The position numbers were made by a program, and so were the translations under genes. DNA of 64,000 nucleotides from Hypericibacter adhaerens (GTDB lineage: Bacteria; Pseudomonadota; Alphaproteobacteria; Dongiales; Dongiaceae). The stretch spans positions 2,507,001 through 2,571,000 of the forward strand of contig NZ_CP042582.1 in NCBI RefSeq assembly GCF_008728835.1, in the 5' to 3' direction. The notes under the pieces are model-generated. The model was not told the origin of the DNA and made no database searches. It was given only the letters and a program-made list of their open reading frames with translations. Of this stretch, positions 1-8,810 are shown piece by piece; within the stretch, counting starts at the first letter, position 1, and each line of letters starts with the position of its first letter.

Positions 1-2
1 CG

Positions 3-677
3 AAGATCGGCTATATGCGCACGCTCGCGGCCGAGCCGATCGTGGCGCTGTCGCCGGATCTGGTGATCGCGGTCGATCACGCCGGGCCAAAGAAGATCCT
101 GGACCAGATCGCCGCGGCCGGCGTGCCGGTGGTGATCGTGTCCGACCGGCCGACGGACGAGGGCGTCTCGGCCAAGATCCGGGAGGTGGCGAAGGCGGTG
201 GGGGCCGAGGCGCGCGGCGAGGAGCTGGTCGCGGGCATCGAGAAGACCTTCGCGCGGATCAAGGCCGTGCTGGGCCAGGAGCAGGCCCGGCCCAGCGTGC
301 TCTACATCCTCTCCGCGTCGGACGGCGCGCCGCTGGCCGCGGGCCAGAACACGGCCGCCGACGGCATGATCCGGCTGGCCGGCGGGCGCAACGCGATCCA
401 GGGCTATGACGGCTACAAGCCGCTCTCGCCCGAGGTGGCCGTCACCGCCAATCCCGACTATGTCGTCGTGGCGCAGCATGGCATCGATACCCTGGGCGGG
501 ATCGAGGGTTTGGCCAAGCGGCCCGATCTGGGGCTGGTCCCGGCCGTCAAGGAGGGCCGGGTCCTGGTGCTCGACGCCAACTATCTGCTGGGCTTCGGGC
601 CGCGCGCACCGCAGGCCACGGCCGAGCTCGCGTCGCATCTGCATCCGGCGCTGGCGTCGGATCTCGCGATACCATGA
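3..677 (+). CDS. hmuT: Haem ABC transporter, periplasmic haem-binding protein (5' truncated)
   Basis: The reading frame is open from the left edge (codon phase begins at base 3), so the true start lies outside the window and about 224 C-terminal residues remain. The segment KIGYMRTLAAEPIVALSPDL and the later VVVAQHGIDTLGGI-type strand match the bilobed PBP fold of HmuT/ChuT-like haem-binding proteins. It is followed with a 4-base overlap by a FecCD permease and then an ATPase, the standard hmuTUV order. The family delivers haem in the periplasm to the inner-membrane permease. Haem rather than siderophore specificity is inferred from resemblance and operon order. Confidence 0.85.
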   Translation, partial: KIGYMRTLAAEPIVALSPDLVIAVDHAGPKKILDQIAAAGVPVVIVSDRPTDEGVSAKIREVAKAVGAEARGEELVAGIEKTFARIKAVLGQEQARPSVLYILSASDGAPLAAGQNTAADGMIRLAGGRNAIQGYDGYKPLSPEVAVTANPDYVVVAQHGIDTLGGIEGLAKRPDLGLVPAVKEGRVLVLDANYLLGFGPRAPQATAELASHLHPALASDLAIP

Positions 678-1741
678 GCGAGCGCGCGATCGCCTGGGGC
701 ACGCGAAAAGGTTCCGACGGCCTGCCGTTCCTCGGCCTCGGCGCGCTGCTGGCCGTGGCCTTCGTCCTCGGCCTCGGCATCGGTGCCATGGCGATCCGGC
801 CGATGGAGATCCTCTCCCTGCTGTCCGACCGGATCGGGCTCGGCGGATGGATCGATGTCGGCGCCGCGGAGGAGTCCGTGCTGATCCATGTGCGGTTGCC
901 GCGCGTGGTGCTGGCGGTGCTGGTGGGGGCGAGCCTCGCGGTCTCCGGTGCCGCGCTGCAGGGGCTCTTCCGCAATCCGCTGGCCGATCCGGGGCTGCTC
1001 GGCATCAGCGGCGGGGCGACGGTTGCGGCGGCCAGCGCCATCATCTTCGGCGCGCCGCTCGCGGCGGCGCTGCCGGCCGGGCTCGCGCCCTGGTTCCTGC
1101 CGCTCTCGGCCTTCATCGGCGCCTCGATCGTGACGGCGATCATCTATGGCCTGTCGATCCGCCAGGAGGGGATGGATATCGCGACGCTGCTCCTGGCGGG
1201 CATCGCCATCAATGCGCTGGCCGCCGCCGCGCTCGGGCTGCTGACCTTCCTGGCGCCCGACGGGCAGCTGCGCGACATCATGTTCTGGCTCCTGGGCAGC
1301 CTCGCCGGCACCGGCTGGGCCCAGCTCTGGCCGGTGGCGGTCATGATCCTGGTCGCGGTCGGCCTCTTGATCCGCCTGGCCCGCCCGCTCAACGCGCTGC
1401 TGCTGGGCGAGGCTGAAGCGTTCCATGTCGGCTTCGCCGTCGAGCCCATCAAACGCCAGCTCGTGATTGTCACGGCGCTCGCCGCCGGAGCCGCGGTGGC
1501 GCTCACCGGCACCATCGGCTTCGTCGGCCTGCTGGTGCCGCATTTCGCCCGTTTCCTGGTGGGCCCCGATCACCGCCGCCTGTTGCCGGCGGCGGCCCTG
1601 CTGGGCGCCTCGCTGCTGCTCGTGGCCGACCTGATCGGGCGGCTCGTGGTGCTGCCGGCGGAGCTGCCGATCGGCGTCGTCACCAGCTTCGTCGGCGCGC
1701 CCTTCTTCCTCTGGCGGCTGCGCCGCCGGGAGGCGTTCTGA
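674..1741 (+). CDS. hmuU: Haem ABC transporter permease, FecCD family
   Basis: This 355-residue, very hydrophobic protein has the FecCD (BtuC-like) layout of about nine to ten membrane helices. The conserved family segments VRLPRVVLAVLVGASLAVSG and GLFRNPLADPGLLGISGGA lie near residues 72-115, and GTIGFVGLLVPHFARFLVGP near residues 279-298 is the coupling region that contacts the ATPase. ATG 674 overlaps the stop of hmuT by 4 bases and its own stop touches the hmuV start, so the three genes are translationally coupled. It forms the inner-membrane channel for haem import. Confidence 0.93.
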   Translation: MSERAIAWGTRKGSDGLPFLGLGALLAVAFVLGLGIGAMAIRPMEILSLLSDRIGLGGWIDVGAAEESVLIHVRLPRVVLAVLVGASLAVSGAALQGLFRNPLADPGLLGISGGATVAAASAIIFGAPLAAALPAGLAPWFLPLSAFIGASIVTAIIYGLSIRQEGMDIATLLLAGIAINALAAAALGLLTFLAPDGQLRDIMFWLLGSLAGTGWAQLWPVAVMILVAVGLLIRLARPLNALLLGEAEAFHVGFAVEPIKRQLVIVTALAAGAAVALTGTIGFVGLLVPHFARFLVGPDHRRLLPAAALLGASLLLVADLIGRLVVLPAELPIGVVTSFVGAPFFLWRLRRREAF

Positions 1742-2544
1742 TGCTGGCGCTCGAGCATGCGGTGCTGGCGCGGGGACCGCGCGTCATCCTGCCCGATGCC
1801 GATCTCGCGATCCGGCCGGGCGAGGTGCTGGCGCTGCTGGGACCGAACGGCGCCGGCAAGTCGACGCTGCTGAAGGCCTTGTCCGGCGAGCTCGCGCCGG
1901 CCTCGGGGCGCGCCGCGCTCGATGGGCGCGATCTCAAGGACTGGCCGGCGGCGGCGCTCGCCCGCCGGCGCTCGGTGCTGCCGCAGCATAACCACCTGGC
2001 CTTCGGCTTCGCGGTCGAGGATGTGGTGGCGCTCGGCCGCAGCGCGCATATCGACCATGCGGCCCGCGCCGACGACCAGCGCGCGATCACGGGCGCCCTG
2101 ACGGCGGTCGGCTTGGCCTCCTTCGCGGCCCGCGACTACCGCAAGCTTTCCGGCGGCGAGCAGCAGCGCGTCCATCTGGCGCGCGCGCTGGCGCAGATCT
2201 GGGAGGAGGGGCGTCCCACCGAGCCGCGCTACCTGCTGCTGGACGAGCCGGTCTCGAACCTCGATCCGGCCTATCAGCAGACCGTGCTCAGGACCGCGCG
2301 CCTGATGGCGGAGCGGGGCTGCGGCGTCGTCATCTCGCTGCACGATCTCAATCTCGCCGCCGCCTTCGCCGACCGCGTCCTGCTGATCGCCGAAGGCCGC
2401 TTCGTCGCGGAGGGCACGCCCGCCGAGGTGCTGACGCCGCAACAGGCAGGCGCCGTCTATGGCCTGCCGATGCTGGCGCTGCGCCATCCCGAGACGGGGG
2501 CGCCGGTGCTGCTGCCGGCGATGGGCGAGGCGCCCCGCGCCTGA
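1741..2544 (+). CDS. hmuV: Haem ABC transporter ATP-binding protein
   Basis: This 267-residue ABC ATPase has Walker A GPNGAGKST at residues 34-42, signature LSGGEQQRVHLARAL near 136-150, Walker B YLLLDEP followed by the D-loop SNLD, and the switch histidine in SLHDLNLA. The signature is the LSGGEQQRV form common in HmuV-type proteins. ATG 1741 starts on the last base of the permease stop codon. It supplies energy for haem import together with the two upstream genes. The haem assignment depends on operon context. Confidence 0.92.
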   Translation: MLALEHAVLARGPRVILPDADLAIRPGEVLALLGPNGAGKSTLLKALSGELAPASGRAALDGRDLKDWPAAALARRRSVLPQHNHLAFGFAVEDVVALGRSAHIDHAARADDQRAITGALTAVGLASFAARDYRKLSGGEQQRVHLARALAQIWEEGRPTEPRYLLLDEPVSNLDPAYQQTVLRTARLMAERGCGVVISLHDLNLAAAFADRVLLIAEGRFVAEGTPAEVLTPQQAGAVYGLPMLALRHPETGAPVLLPAMGEAPRA

Positions 2545-2600
2545 CACTCCTGGTGACACATATCCCGTTAAGCGGGGAGGTTTGCTTGCGGATTCTCCAT

Positions 2601-2619
2601 CGGGTTTACGGGGAACCCG
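2601..2619 (+). other. Hairpin downstream of hmuV
   Basis: CGGGTT (2601-2606) and AACCCG (2614-2619) form a perfect 6-bp stem with a 7-base loop, 57 bases after the hmuV stop. No T-run follows, so this is not a clear intrinsic terminator. It may stabilise the 3' end of the operon transcript. Confidence 0.3.
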
Positions 2620-2684
2620 TCACAACTATGACACCCCTCCCGCCGTTTCTCTTCGCGTAACCAGGAGCCAGTTCAGTTCCATGA

Positions 2685-2699
2685 CTGGTGGCCCACCAG
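2685..2699. promoter_or_regulatory. Inverted repeat upstream of the DUF4926 gene
   Basis: CTGGTGG and CCACCAG flank a single C, giving a 15-base near-perfect dyad ending 19 bases before the ATG at 2719. It could be a repressor site or a hairpin masking the ribosome-binding site GGAGGG at 2709-2714. No function is demonstrated. Confidence 0.3.
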
Positions 2700-2718
2700 C
2701 CTTGGCGTGGAGGGTCTC

Positions 2719-2910
2719 ATGGCGACGTTTTCGGAATATGACACGGTGATGCTGCGGACCTGCTACCCCGAGGTGCCGGTGCAGCGCATGACCAAAGGCA
2801 CCATCCTCGAAGCCTACGGCACGCCGCCTTCCGCCTATGAGGTGGAGTTTCCCGGCGTCGGCGGCGCCTATACCGTCCCGGCCGATGCGCTGGTGCTGAT
2901 CCGCGAATAG
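2719..2910 (+). CDS. Small DUF4926-like protein
   Basis: This 63-residue soluble protein has the pattern EYDTVMLRTCYPE, KGTILEAYGTPPSAYEVEF and YTVPADALVLI. That resembles the DUF4926 family, short beta-rich proteins often linked to toxin-antitoxin-like or stress loci. ATG 2719 is preferred because GGAGGG lies just upstream at 2709-2714; a GTG at 2707 would add four residues. It stands alone between the haem operon and a convergent DUF429 gene, and no toxin partner is visible beside it. Function unknown. Confidence 0.6.
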   Translation: MATFSEYDTVMLRTCYPEVPVQRMTKGTILEAYGTPPSAYEVEFPGVGGAYTVPADALVLIRE

Positions 2911-2918
2911 GCGGAGGC

Positions 2919-3734
2919 TCAAAGCTCGAAGAACACCTTCCCCTCGATCCGGTCGAGACCGGCGAGGGGCGTCTCGAGCTGCCGCAGGGTCGCCGCGGCC
3001 GCGAGGCAGGCGATGACGCTGTCGAGCGCGTCGCCGCCCCGATCCTCGATAAGGCGATCGCGCGCCGGTTTCGCCGGCGCCACCAGGAATCCGAGATCGA
3101 CAAGGGCCGCCAGGATGTCGCGGCGCATCTTGTGCGCGGCCGGAGCCCGGCCCTTGTACGGCCGGTAGAGATCCAGCCGCTTCAGCACCGAGGCGGGGCA
3201 GGTCTCGGCGATCCAGGCGCGGTCCGGCTGGGGCGGCTCGATCGAGACGATGCTGGCCAGGCCGTCGCGATGGAGCGGCGCCACGATGTCGGCGATGCCA
3301 TGGTAGGTCTGGCGGTAGAGCCGCAGGTTCCAGGCACAGAAGGGCGTCTTGGCGAGCTTGTCGGTCTCGCGGCGCAGCTCGCGTCCCTGGGCGATGCGCC
3401 GGCAGCCTTCGCGGAACGCTTCGGCATGCGCGTAGGCGCTGCCGAAGCCGGCGATGAAGGTCTTCCAGTCGGCGCCGTCGAGGACCAGGCTGGGCAGGCC
3501 CACGGGGAAGTCGCAACCGAAGATTCCGTCCGGCGTGGCCGCGATCAAGCGACGCAGGGCCGCCAGGGCCGGTGCGCGTTCCCTGCCGGAATCGGGCAGG
3601 GCCATCGCCGGATAGCAATCCACCAGCCTGACGCGCCGCCTGCCCTCGAGACGGCCTTCCGCGATCCAGATCGCCTGGCCCGCGGAGCGGGCGCCGCTGA
3701 AATCGATCCCGAAGGGCCGGCGCTTCCGCGTCAC
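2919..3734 (-). CDS. DUF429 domain protein
   Basis: This 271-residue protein begins with RPFGIDFSGARSAGQAIWIA, a D-x-S-G strand typical of the DUF429 family, which is predicted to have an RNase-H-like fold. Further conserved-looking blocks are IFGCDFPVGLPSLVL, a central AWNLRLYRQTYHGI and a C-terminal RGGDALDSVIACLAAA. Acidic residues in the first and last blocks suggest a metal site, which is an inference. The stop of this gene is downstream of pncC on the same strand, with a 4-base overlap of its start and the pncC stop. No biochemical role is established for the family. Confidence 0.75.
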   Translation of the reverse strand: MTRKRRPFGIDFSGARSAGQAIWIAEGRLEGRRRVRLVDCYPAMALPDSGRERAPALAALRRLIAATPDGIFGCDFPVGLPSLVLDGADWKTFIAGFGSAYAHAEAFREGCRRIAQGRELRRETDKLAKTPFCAWNLRLYRQTYHGIADIVAPLHRDGLASIVSIEPPQPDRAWIAETCPASVLKRLDLYRPYKGRAPAAHKMRRDILAALVDLGFLVAPAKPARDRLIEDRGGDALDSVIACLAAAATLRQLETPLAGLDRIEGKVFFEL

Positions 3735-4213
3735 CGGGAGAGAGCGTAGTCCAACAGCGACAGGGCCGTCGCGACCGCCTGTCGCCTCACGGCCGCGCGG
3801 TCGCCGGCGAAATTGCGCTTCTCGACCAGCGTGGGTCCGCCGCGCCTTGCGACACCGAACCAGACGAGCCCGACCGGCTTGGTGGGCGTGCCGCCGCCGG
3901 GGCCGGCGATGCCGGTGATCGATACCGCCATGTCGGCGCGGGAATGGGCAAGGGCGCCTTCCGCCATCGCCTGCGCCACTTCGGAGCTGACGGCGCCGAC
4001 GCGCGCGATAAGAGCGGCCGGCACGCCGATCAGCTCGGTCTTGGCCTCGTTCGAATAGGTGACGAAGCCGCGCTCGACCACGTCCGAGGAACCGGCGATG
4101 TCGGTCAGCGCCGCCGCGACCAGGCCGCCGGTGCAGGATTCCGCGGTCGCGATCTTCTTGCCGGCGCGGCGATAGCGCTCGAGCAGCTCGGTCGGTGCGA
4201 TCTCGGGCGTCAT
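3731..4213 (-). CDS. pncC: Nicotinamide-nucleotide amidohydrolase (CinA C-terminal family)
   Basis: This 160-residue stand-alone CinA C-terminal domain has [17 protein letters not shown] near residues 18-34, with the catalytic Ser/Thr region, and [20 protein letters not shown] near residues 100-119. Family members deamidate NMN to NaMN in pyridine-nucleotide salvage. ATG 4213 overlaps the ispDF stop by 4 bases, and the open frame extending further upstream only overlaps ispDF coding sequence, so the short start is chosen. The N-terminal CinA (MoaB-like) domain is absent, as in many Proteobacteria. Confidence 0.9.
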   Translation of the reverse strand: MTPEIAPTELLERYRRAGKKIATAESCTGGLVAAALTDIAGSSDVVERGFVTYSNEAKTELIGVPAALIARVGAVSSEVAQAMAEGALAHSRADMAVSITGIAGPGGGTPTKPVGLVWFGVARRGGPTLVEKRNFAGDRAAVRRQAVATALSLLDYALSR

Positions 4214-5379
4214 AGCGGCAGCGCCACGGTGGCGGTCGCCTGGGCCGCGATGCCCTCGGCCCGGCCGGTGAAGCCGAGCCCTTCGGTGGTCGTGGCCTTC
4301 ACGCTGACGCGGCCCTGGTCGAGCCCGAGGATCTGGGCGATCCGCTCGATCATGGCCGCGCGATGCGGCCCGACCTTGGGCCGCTCGCAGATGATCGTGA
4401 CGTCGAGATGGGCGATGCGCCCGCCCTTGGCGGCGACGAGCTCGCCCGCATGGGCGAGGAATTTCGAGGAATCGGCGCCGCGCCATCTCGGATCGCTCGG
4501 CGGGAAATGCTGGCCGATATCGCCGGCGCCGATACAGCCCAGAAGTGCGTCGGTCAGCGCATGCAAGCCCACATCGGCGTCGGAATGGCCTTCGAGGGCG
4601 GCACTGTGCGGCACGCGGATGCCGCAAAGCATGATCGCGTCGCCGGGCGCGAAGCGGTGGACGTCATAGCCGCTGGCGCTGCGATATTCCCAGGCCCCGC
4701 CGCCCAGCAGCCGTTCGGCACGCTGCAAATCGTCCTCCGTCGTGATCTTGAAGTTCTCTTCGCTGCCCATGACGAGCTCGACCGCGAGGCCGGTCGCCTC
4801 GGCGACCGCGGCATCGTCGGTATGCTCGGTGCCGGCGGCCGCGCGATGGGCCGCGAGGATGGCGTCGAAGCGGAAGCCCTGCGGCGTCTGCGCGCGCCAG
4901 AGCCGGTCGCGGCTCGTGGTGGTCTCGATCCGTGCCGTCGCGCCGGCTGCCTCCTTGGCGCGCTTGATGGTGTCGACGACGGGCAGCGCGGCGATGGCGC
5001 CCGGCGCCCGCGCGAGCCCCTCGATCACGCGGTCGATCACGCCGGCATCGAGGAAGGGCCGCGCCGCGTCATGGATCAGCACCGCATCGGGCTTGAGCGG
5101 GATCAGGCTTTCGAGCCCGTTGCGCACCGATTGCTGGCGCGTGGCGCCGCCCGCGACCGGCGGCAGCAGCCCGAGCCCGGCCACCGCCTCGTCATAGCGC
5201 GCGCGGTCGTCGGGCGAGATCACGACGCGCACCTGCGCGATGCCCGGATGCGATTGCAGCCGTTCCACCGCATGGCGCAGCACGGCACGCCCGCCGAGCC
5301 GGCGATATTGCTTGGGCACATCGCCGCCGAAACGGGCACCCCGCCCCGCCGCGACGATGAGCGCGACGGTGCCGCTCAT
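4210..5379 (-). CDS. ispDF: Bifunctional IspD/IspF isoprenoid enzyme
   Basis: This 389-residue fusion covers two non-successive steps of the MEP pathway. Residues 1 to about 228 are IspD (MEP cytidylyltransferase), with [20 protein letters not shown] near the N-terminus and [13 protein letters not shown] in the middle. Residues about 232 to 389 are IspF (MECDP synthase), with SGYDVHRF holding the D-x-H metal ligands and [19 protein letters not shown]. The ispDF fusion is common in Alphaproteobacteria. The gene leads an ispDF-pncC-DUF429 operon on the minus strand and is divergent from the CcsA-like gene. Confidence 0.95.
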   Translation of the reverse strand: MSGTVALIVAAGRGARFGGDVPKQYRRLGGRAVLRHAVERLQSHPGIAQVRVVISPDDRARYDEAVAGLGLLPPVAGGATRQQSVRNGLESLIPLKPDAVLIHDAARPFLDAGVIDRVIEGLARAPGAIAALPVVDTIKRAKEAAGATARIETTTSRDRLWRAQTPQGFRFDAILAAHRAAAGTEHTDDAAVAEATGLAVELVMGSEENFKITTEDDLQRAERLLGGGAWEYRSASGYDVHRFAPGDAIMLCGIRVPHSAALEGHSDADVGLHALTDALLGCIGAGDIGQHFPPSDPRWRGADSSKFLAHAGELVAAKGGRIAHLDVTIICERPKVGPHRAAMIERIAQILGLDQGRVSVKATTTEGLGFTGRAEGIAAQATATVALPL

Positions 5380-5432
5380 GGGTAGACCTTATGGAGGGAT
5401 AGACGGGTCATGGTGCGGGCGAAGCTAAAGCG

Positions 5433-5484
5433 AAGGCGTCAAGGTATCAATGACACCTTGACTACTTGACTTCCTGACGCCCTT
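5433..5484. promoter_or_regulatory. Nested inverted repeats upstream of ispDF
   Basis: An inner perfect repeat GTCAAGGT (5438-5445) / ACCTTGAC (5455-5462) with a 9-base spacer lies inside an outer imperfect repeat AAGGCGTCA (5433-5441) / TGACGCCCTT (5475-5484). The block is 54-105 bases upstream of the ispDF start, in the divergent intergenic region. An operator or a leader hairpin are both possible. Confidence 0.35.
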
Positions 5485-5503
5485 GGCACGGTTTCCATTT
5501 AAT

Positions 5504-5616
5504 CCCCTCCCCCGGAACGGGGGAGGGCAGGGAGGGGGCTGCTCGGTGTTGGAAATCGCTCGCTGCCGAGACCGAGCAGCCCTCCCCCTGGCCCTCTCCC
5601 AGAAGTGGGAGAGGGG
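5504..5616. repeat. Family B GC-rich palindromic repeat, copy 1
   Basis: Outer CCCCTCCCCCGGAACGGGGG hairpin, then AGGGAGGGGGCTGCTCGGT, a short variable centre, and the reverse complement ACCGAGCAGCCCTCCCC followed by a closing CTCTCCCAGAAGTGGGAGAG hairpin. Closely related copies lie at 15411-15510 and 28978-29073. This copy is in the divergent space between ispDF and the CcsA-like gene. Confidence 0.85.
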
Positions 5617-5658
5617 ACAGCAAGACAAGGAATTGACCCGCCTCTATAGTGCCGCGCC

Positions 5659-6474
5659 ATGACGGGCGACGACGTTTCCTCCGGTTATCTCCTGAGCCTG
5701 GCCGCGGTGGTGGCGCTGCTGCCGGTGACGCTCCTGGCCTGGCGCCGGCCGGGCATCGGCACGCCTTCCTTCTGGATCCTGCTCGCGGTGGCGATCGCCG
5801 GAGCGGGGACGGTGGTGGCGGTGCATCAGGGCCATGGCTGGACGCCGGGCCTGTCGCAGGCGCTCTGGGCCACGATCGGCGCCTGCCTGCTGCTGTTCGC
5901 GGGGTTGGGGGCCCTGGTGCGCGAGAGCCTGCGGCTGTCGATCCTGCTGCTGCCCTATCTGCTGCTGCTGGGGCTGCTCGCCACCTGCGTGGCGGGGCTG
6001 CCGTCCTCGCCGATCTCGGTGGGACCCGCCACCGCCTGGCTCGATCTCCACATCATCGTCTCGGTCTCCACCTACGGCCTCGTCACGCTGGCGGCGGTGG
6101 CAAGCCTGGCGCTCTTCCTGCAGGAGCGCGCGCTCAAGGCGAAACGGCCGACCGCGATCACGCGCGCGCTGCCGGCCATGACCGATTGCGAAGCGCTCGA
6201 GGTGCGGCTGATGGCGGTCGGCCTCTTCGTGCTCGGCGTCGGGCTGCTGACGGGCATGGCGACCGAATACATGGAGCGGCACACGCTGCTCGTGCTCGAT
6301 CACAAGACCGTCTTCTCGCTGCTCGCCTTCCTCGCCATCGGCGCCTTGCTGCTGCTCCATCGACTCAGCGGTCTGCGCGGCCGCCGCGCGGCGCGAATCG
6401 CGCTGCTCGCCTATCTTTTCCTGACGCTCGCCTATCCGGGCGTGAAGGTCGTGACCCAGATCATCCTCGCCTGA
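5659..6474 (+). CDS. CcsA/YpjD-family inner-membrane protein
   Basis: This 271-residue protein has about eight hydrophobic helices. The central segment WLDLHIIVSVSTYGLVTLAA near residues 120-140 and the later LDHKTVFSLLAF near residues 214-225 match the cytochrome c assembly family (PF01578), close to the YpjD/CorE branch. The Trp-rich haem-handling WWD motif of true CcmC/CcmF/CcsA proteins is not evident, so direct haem delivery is uncertain. No other ccm genes are nearby. ATG 5659 lies just after the family B repeat; the start is plausible but has no strong Shine-Dalgarno. Confidence 0.75.
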   Translation: MTGDDVSSGYLLSLAAVVALLPVTLLAWRRPGIGTPSFWILLAVAIAGAGTVVAVHQGHGWTPGLSQALWATIGACLLLFAGLGALVRESLRLSILLLPYLLLLGLLATCVAGLPSSPISVGPATAWLDLHIIVSVSTYGLVTLAAVASLALFLQERALKAKRPTAITRALPAMTDCEALEVRLMAVGLFVLGVGLLTGMATEYMERHTLLVLDHKTVFSLLAFLAIGALLLLHRLSGLRGRRAARIALLAYLFLTLAYPGVKVVTQIILA

Positions 6475-6498
6475 TCCGGTTCGCGCGCGTTAGATAAC

Positions 6499-6536
6499 GC
6501 GCTGCAACATAAAAGAAATTCTATCTATTGCAGCGC
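6499..6536. promoter_or_regulatory. Inverted repeat overlapping the dusB-ntrBC promoter
   Basis: GCGCTGCAA (6499-6507) and TTGCAGCGC (6528-6536) are perfect 9-bp arms separated by 20 AT-rich bases. The right arm overlaps a candidate -35 (TTGCAG, 6528-6533). The position suggests an operator for the dusB-ntrB-ntrC transcript. A role as a stem-loop ending the upstream gene is the alternative. Confidence 0.4.
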
Positions 6537-6556
6537 AGCAAAGATCGCGCCATAGT
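6528..6556 (+). promoter_or_regulatory. Candidate sigma70 promoter for dusB-ntrBC
   Basis: TTGCAG (6528-6533) and CATAGT (6551-6556) are separated by exactly 17 bases. The predicted transcript start near 6563 gives a leader of roughly 30-50 bases before dusB. Confidence 0.4.
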
Positions 6557-6591
6557 AGGGCCGTGGCAGCGATTTGCCTAAAGTCTGAGCA

Positions 6592-7599
6592 GTGACGGGA
6601 GTTGCCCAATATATGGGCATTGAGATTGGAACGCATCGACTCGACGACCCGGTGATCCTGGCCCCCATGTCGGGTGTCACGGATCTGCCATTTCGCCGGC
6701 TCGTGAAGAGCTGGGGCGCGGGTCTCGTCGTGTCCGAGATGATCGCGAGCCAGGCGATGATCCGCCAGTCGCGCCAGTCGTTGAAGATGGCGGAGACCGT
6801 GCCGGAGGAATCGCCGATGGCGGTGCAGCTCGCCGGCTGCGAGCCCGAGGTGATGGGCGAGGCAGCGAAGCTCAACGAGGATCGCGGCGCCGCCATCATC
6901 GACATCAATTTCGGCTGTCCGGTGAAGAAGGTCGTCAACGGCCATGCCGGCTCGGCGCTGATGCGCGACGAGCTCCATGCGGCGCGAATCCTCGAGGCGA
7001 CGGTGAAGGCCGTGTCGCTGCCGGTGACGCTCAAGATGCGCATGGGCTGGGACGATGCCAACCGCAACGCGCCGCGCCTCGCGAAGATCGCCGAGGATTG
7101 CGGCATCCGCATGGTCACGATCCATGGCCGCACCCGCTGCCAGTTCTATGCGGGCTCCGCCGACTGGGCCTTCGTGCAGCAGGTCAAGGCGGCGGTGACG
7201 ATCCCGGTCGTGGTCAATGGCGACATCACCACGCTCGACGAGGCGGGCGAAGCGCTGCGCCTGTCCGGCGCCGACGGCGTGATGGTGGGGCGGGGCGCCT
7301 ATGGCCGCCCCTGGTTCCTCAAGCAGGTGATGCAGTTCCTGCGCACCGGCGAGCGCCTCCCCGACCCGCCGCTCTGGAAGCAGTTCGAGACGGTCATGGC
7401 GCATTACCGCGACATGCTGCTGCATTACGGCCGAGAGACCGGCGTCAAGATCGCGCGCAAGCATCTGGGCTGGTACTCGAAGGGCCTCTACGGCGCCGCG
7501 GAGTTCCGCACCGCCATCAATCATTGCGATCAGCCTGAGCAGGTAGAGCGGCTGCTGAGCGATTTCTATTCGCCGCTCCTCGAACGGGAGGCGGCGTAA
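6592..7599 (+). CDS. dusB: tRNA-dihydrouridine synthase B (NifR3)
   Basis: This 335-residue FMN TIM-barrel enzyme reduces uridine in tRNA D-loops. Visible family motifs are [33 protein letters not shown] with the catalytic Cys, [10 protein letters not shown] and [11 protein letters not shown]. The GTG at 6592 gives the length listed; an ATG at 6613 ([13 protein letters not shown]) has GGGAG 11 bases upstream and is equally plausible. dusB (nifR3) in front of ntrBC with a 3-base gap to ntrB is the classic alphaproteobacterial arrangement. Confidence 0.93.
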   Translation: MTGVAQYMGIEIGTHRLDDPVILAPMSGVTDLPFRRLVKSWGAGLVVSEMIASQAMIRQSRQSLKMAETVPEESPMAVQLAGCEPEVMGEAAKLNEDRGAAIIDINFGCPVKKVVNGHAGSALMRDELHAARILEATVKAVSLPVTLKMRMGWDDANRNAPRLAKIAEDCGIRMVTIHGRTRCQFYAGSADWAFVQQVKAAVTIPVVVNGDITTLDEAGEALRLSGADGVMVGRGAYGRPWFLKQVMQFLRTGERLPDPPLWKQFETVMAHYRDMLLHYGRETGVKIARKHLGWYSKGLYGAAEFRTAINHCDQPEQVERLLSDFYSPLLEREAA

Positions 7600-7602
7600 C
7601 CC

Positions 7603-8775
7603 ATGCGCGCGCGGACGGCTACCCTCATCCCGGTCCGCGCGGTCGCCGCGCGCGATCTGGCTTATGACGCGGGTCCCGACAACGGGCTTCCCAATCCCGC
7701 CAATCCGCAACTGCCGTCGGGCCTCGACCTGATCGAGGCGCTGCCGCTGCCGCTGATCGCGCTCGACGATCTCGACTGCATCGGGATGGTGAACGGCGCG
7801 GCCGAGCAGTTCCTCGGCGCCAGCGCGGCGCATCTGAGGGGCCGCGCGCTGGCCGAGATCCTGGTCGGGGATTCACCGCTGCTGACGCTGATCCATCAGG
7901 TGCGGCAGGACGGCGTGGCCCTTTCGGAAGAGGCCTGCGTCGTGGAATCCCCGCGCTTCGGAAGGCGCGAGGCGGCGGTCGATCTGGCGCCGCTGGCGAA
8001 CCGCCCGGGCTGGATCGCGGTCGTGCTGCGCGAGCGGCTGATCGCGCGCGGCCTCGACCGCCAGGCGCAGCAGCAGGGCGCGGTGCGCTCGCTCAACGCC
8101 ATGGCGGCGCTGCTCGCGCACGAGATCAAGAACCCGCTCTCCGGCATCCGCGGCGCGGCCCAGCTGATCGAGCCCGACCTGCCGCCGGGTCGGCAGATGC
8201 TGGCTTCGCTGATCCGCGAGGAGGCCGATCGAATCCGCGGCCTGGTCGACCGCATGGAGATGTTCGCGCAGGCCGCACCGGCCGCCTTCAGCGCCCTCAA
8301 CATCCACGAGGTGCTGGATCACGTGCGCCGCCTGGGCGAGGCCGGCGTCGCGGCCGAGCGCAGCATCGTCGCCGATTACGATCCCTCCCTGCCATCGCTC
8401 AACGGCCACCGCGACCTGCTGGTGCAGCTCTTCCTCAACCTGGTGAAGAACGCGGCCGAGGCGACCCAGCCCAAGACCGGGCGCATCCGTCTCATCACGC
8501 GCTACCGGCAGGGGGCGAAGCTGACCCGCCCGGGCGGCGGTGCGGCGCCTCATTTGCCGCTGGCCGTCTCGATCGAGGATAACGGCGCCGGCGTGCCCGA
8601 GGCGATGCAGGCCCGGCTCTTCGATCCCTTCGTCACCAGCAAGCCGACCGGCAAGGGGCTCGGGTTGGCTCTGGCTGCCAAGATCGTCGCCGACCACGGC
8701 GGCGCCATCGAGTTCGAAAGCGTGCCGGGCCGCACGGTCTTCACCGTGCTGCTGCCCGCCGCGCCCGAGAGCTGA
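7603..8775 (+). CDS. ntrB: Nitrogen regulation sensor kinase NtrB
   Basis: This 390-residue cytoplasmic histidine kinase has no membrane segment. An N-terminal PAS domain occupies about residues 40-125 (LPLPLIALDDLDCIGMVNGA). The H-box LLAHEIKNPLSGIRGAAQLI places the phosphoacceptor at His173. The N-box LFLNLVKNAAEATQP and G-boxes EDNGAGVPE and GKGLGLALAAKIV follow. NtrB phosphorylates NtrC when nitrogen is limiting, under PII control. It sits between dusB and ntrC in one operon. The first 35 or so residues are poorly conserved, so the exact start is less certain. Confidence 0.95.
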   Translation: MRARTATLIPVRAVAARDLAYDAGPDNGLPNPANPQLPSGLDLIEALPLPLIALDDLDCIGMVNGAAEQFLGASAAHLRGRALAEILVGDSPLLTLIHQVRQDGVALSEEACVVESPRFGRREAAVDLAPLANRPGWIAVVLRERLIARGLDRQAQQQGAVRSLNAMAALLAHEIKNPLSGIRGAAQLIEPDLPPGRQMLASLIREEADRIRGLVDRMEMFAQAAPAAFSALNIHEVLDHVRRLGEAGVAAERSIVADYDPSLPSLNGHRDLLVQLFLNLVKNAAEATQPKTGRIRLITRYRQGAKLTRPGGGAAPHLPLAVSIEDNGAGVPEAMQARLFDPFVTSKPTGKGLGLALAAKIVADHGGAIEFESVPGRTVFTVLLPAAPES

Positions 8776-8810
8776 GGTCGCAACGTTGATGATGGTGGAG
8801 ATCTGAAGCC

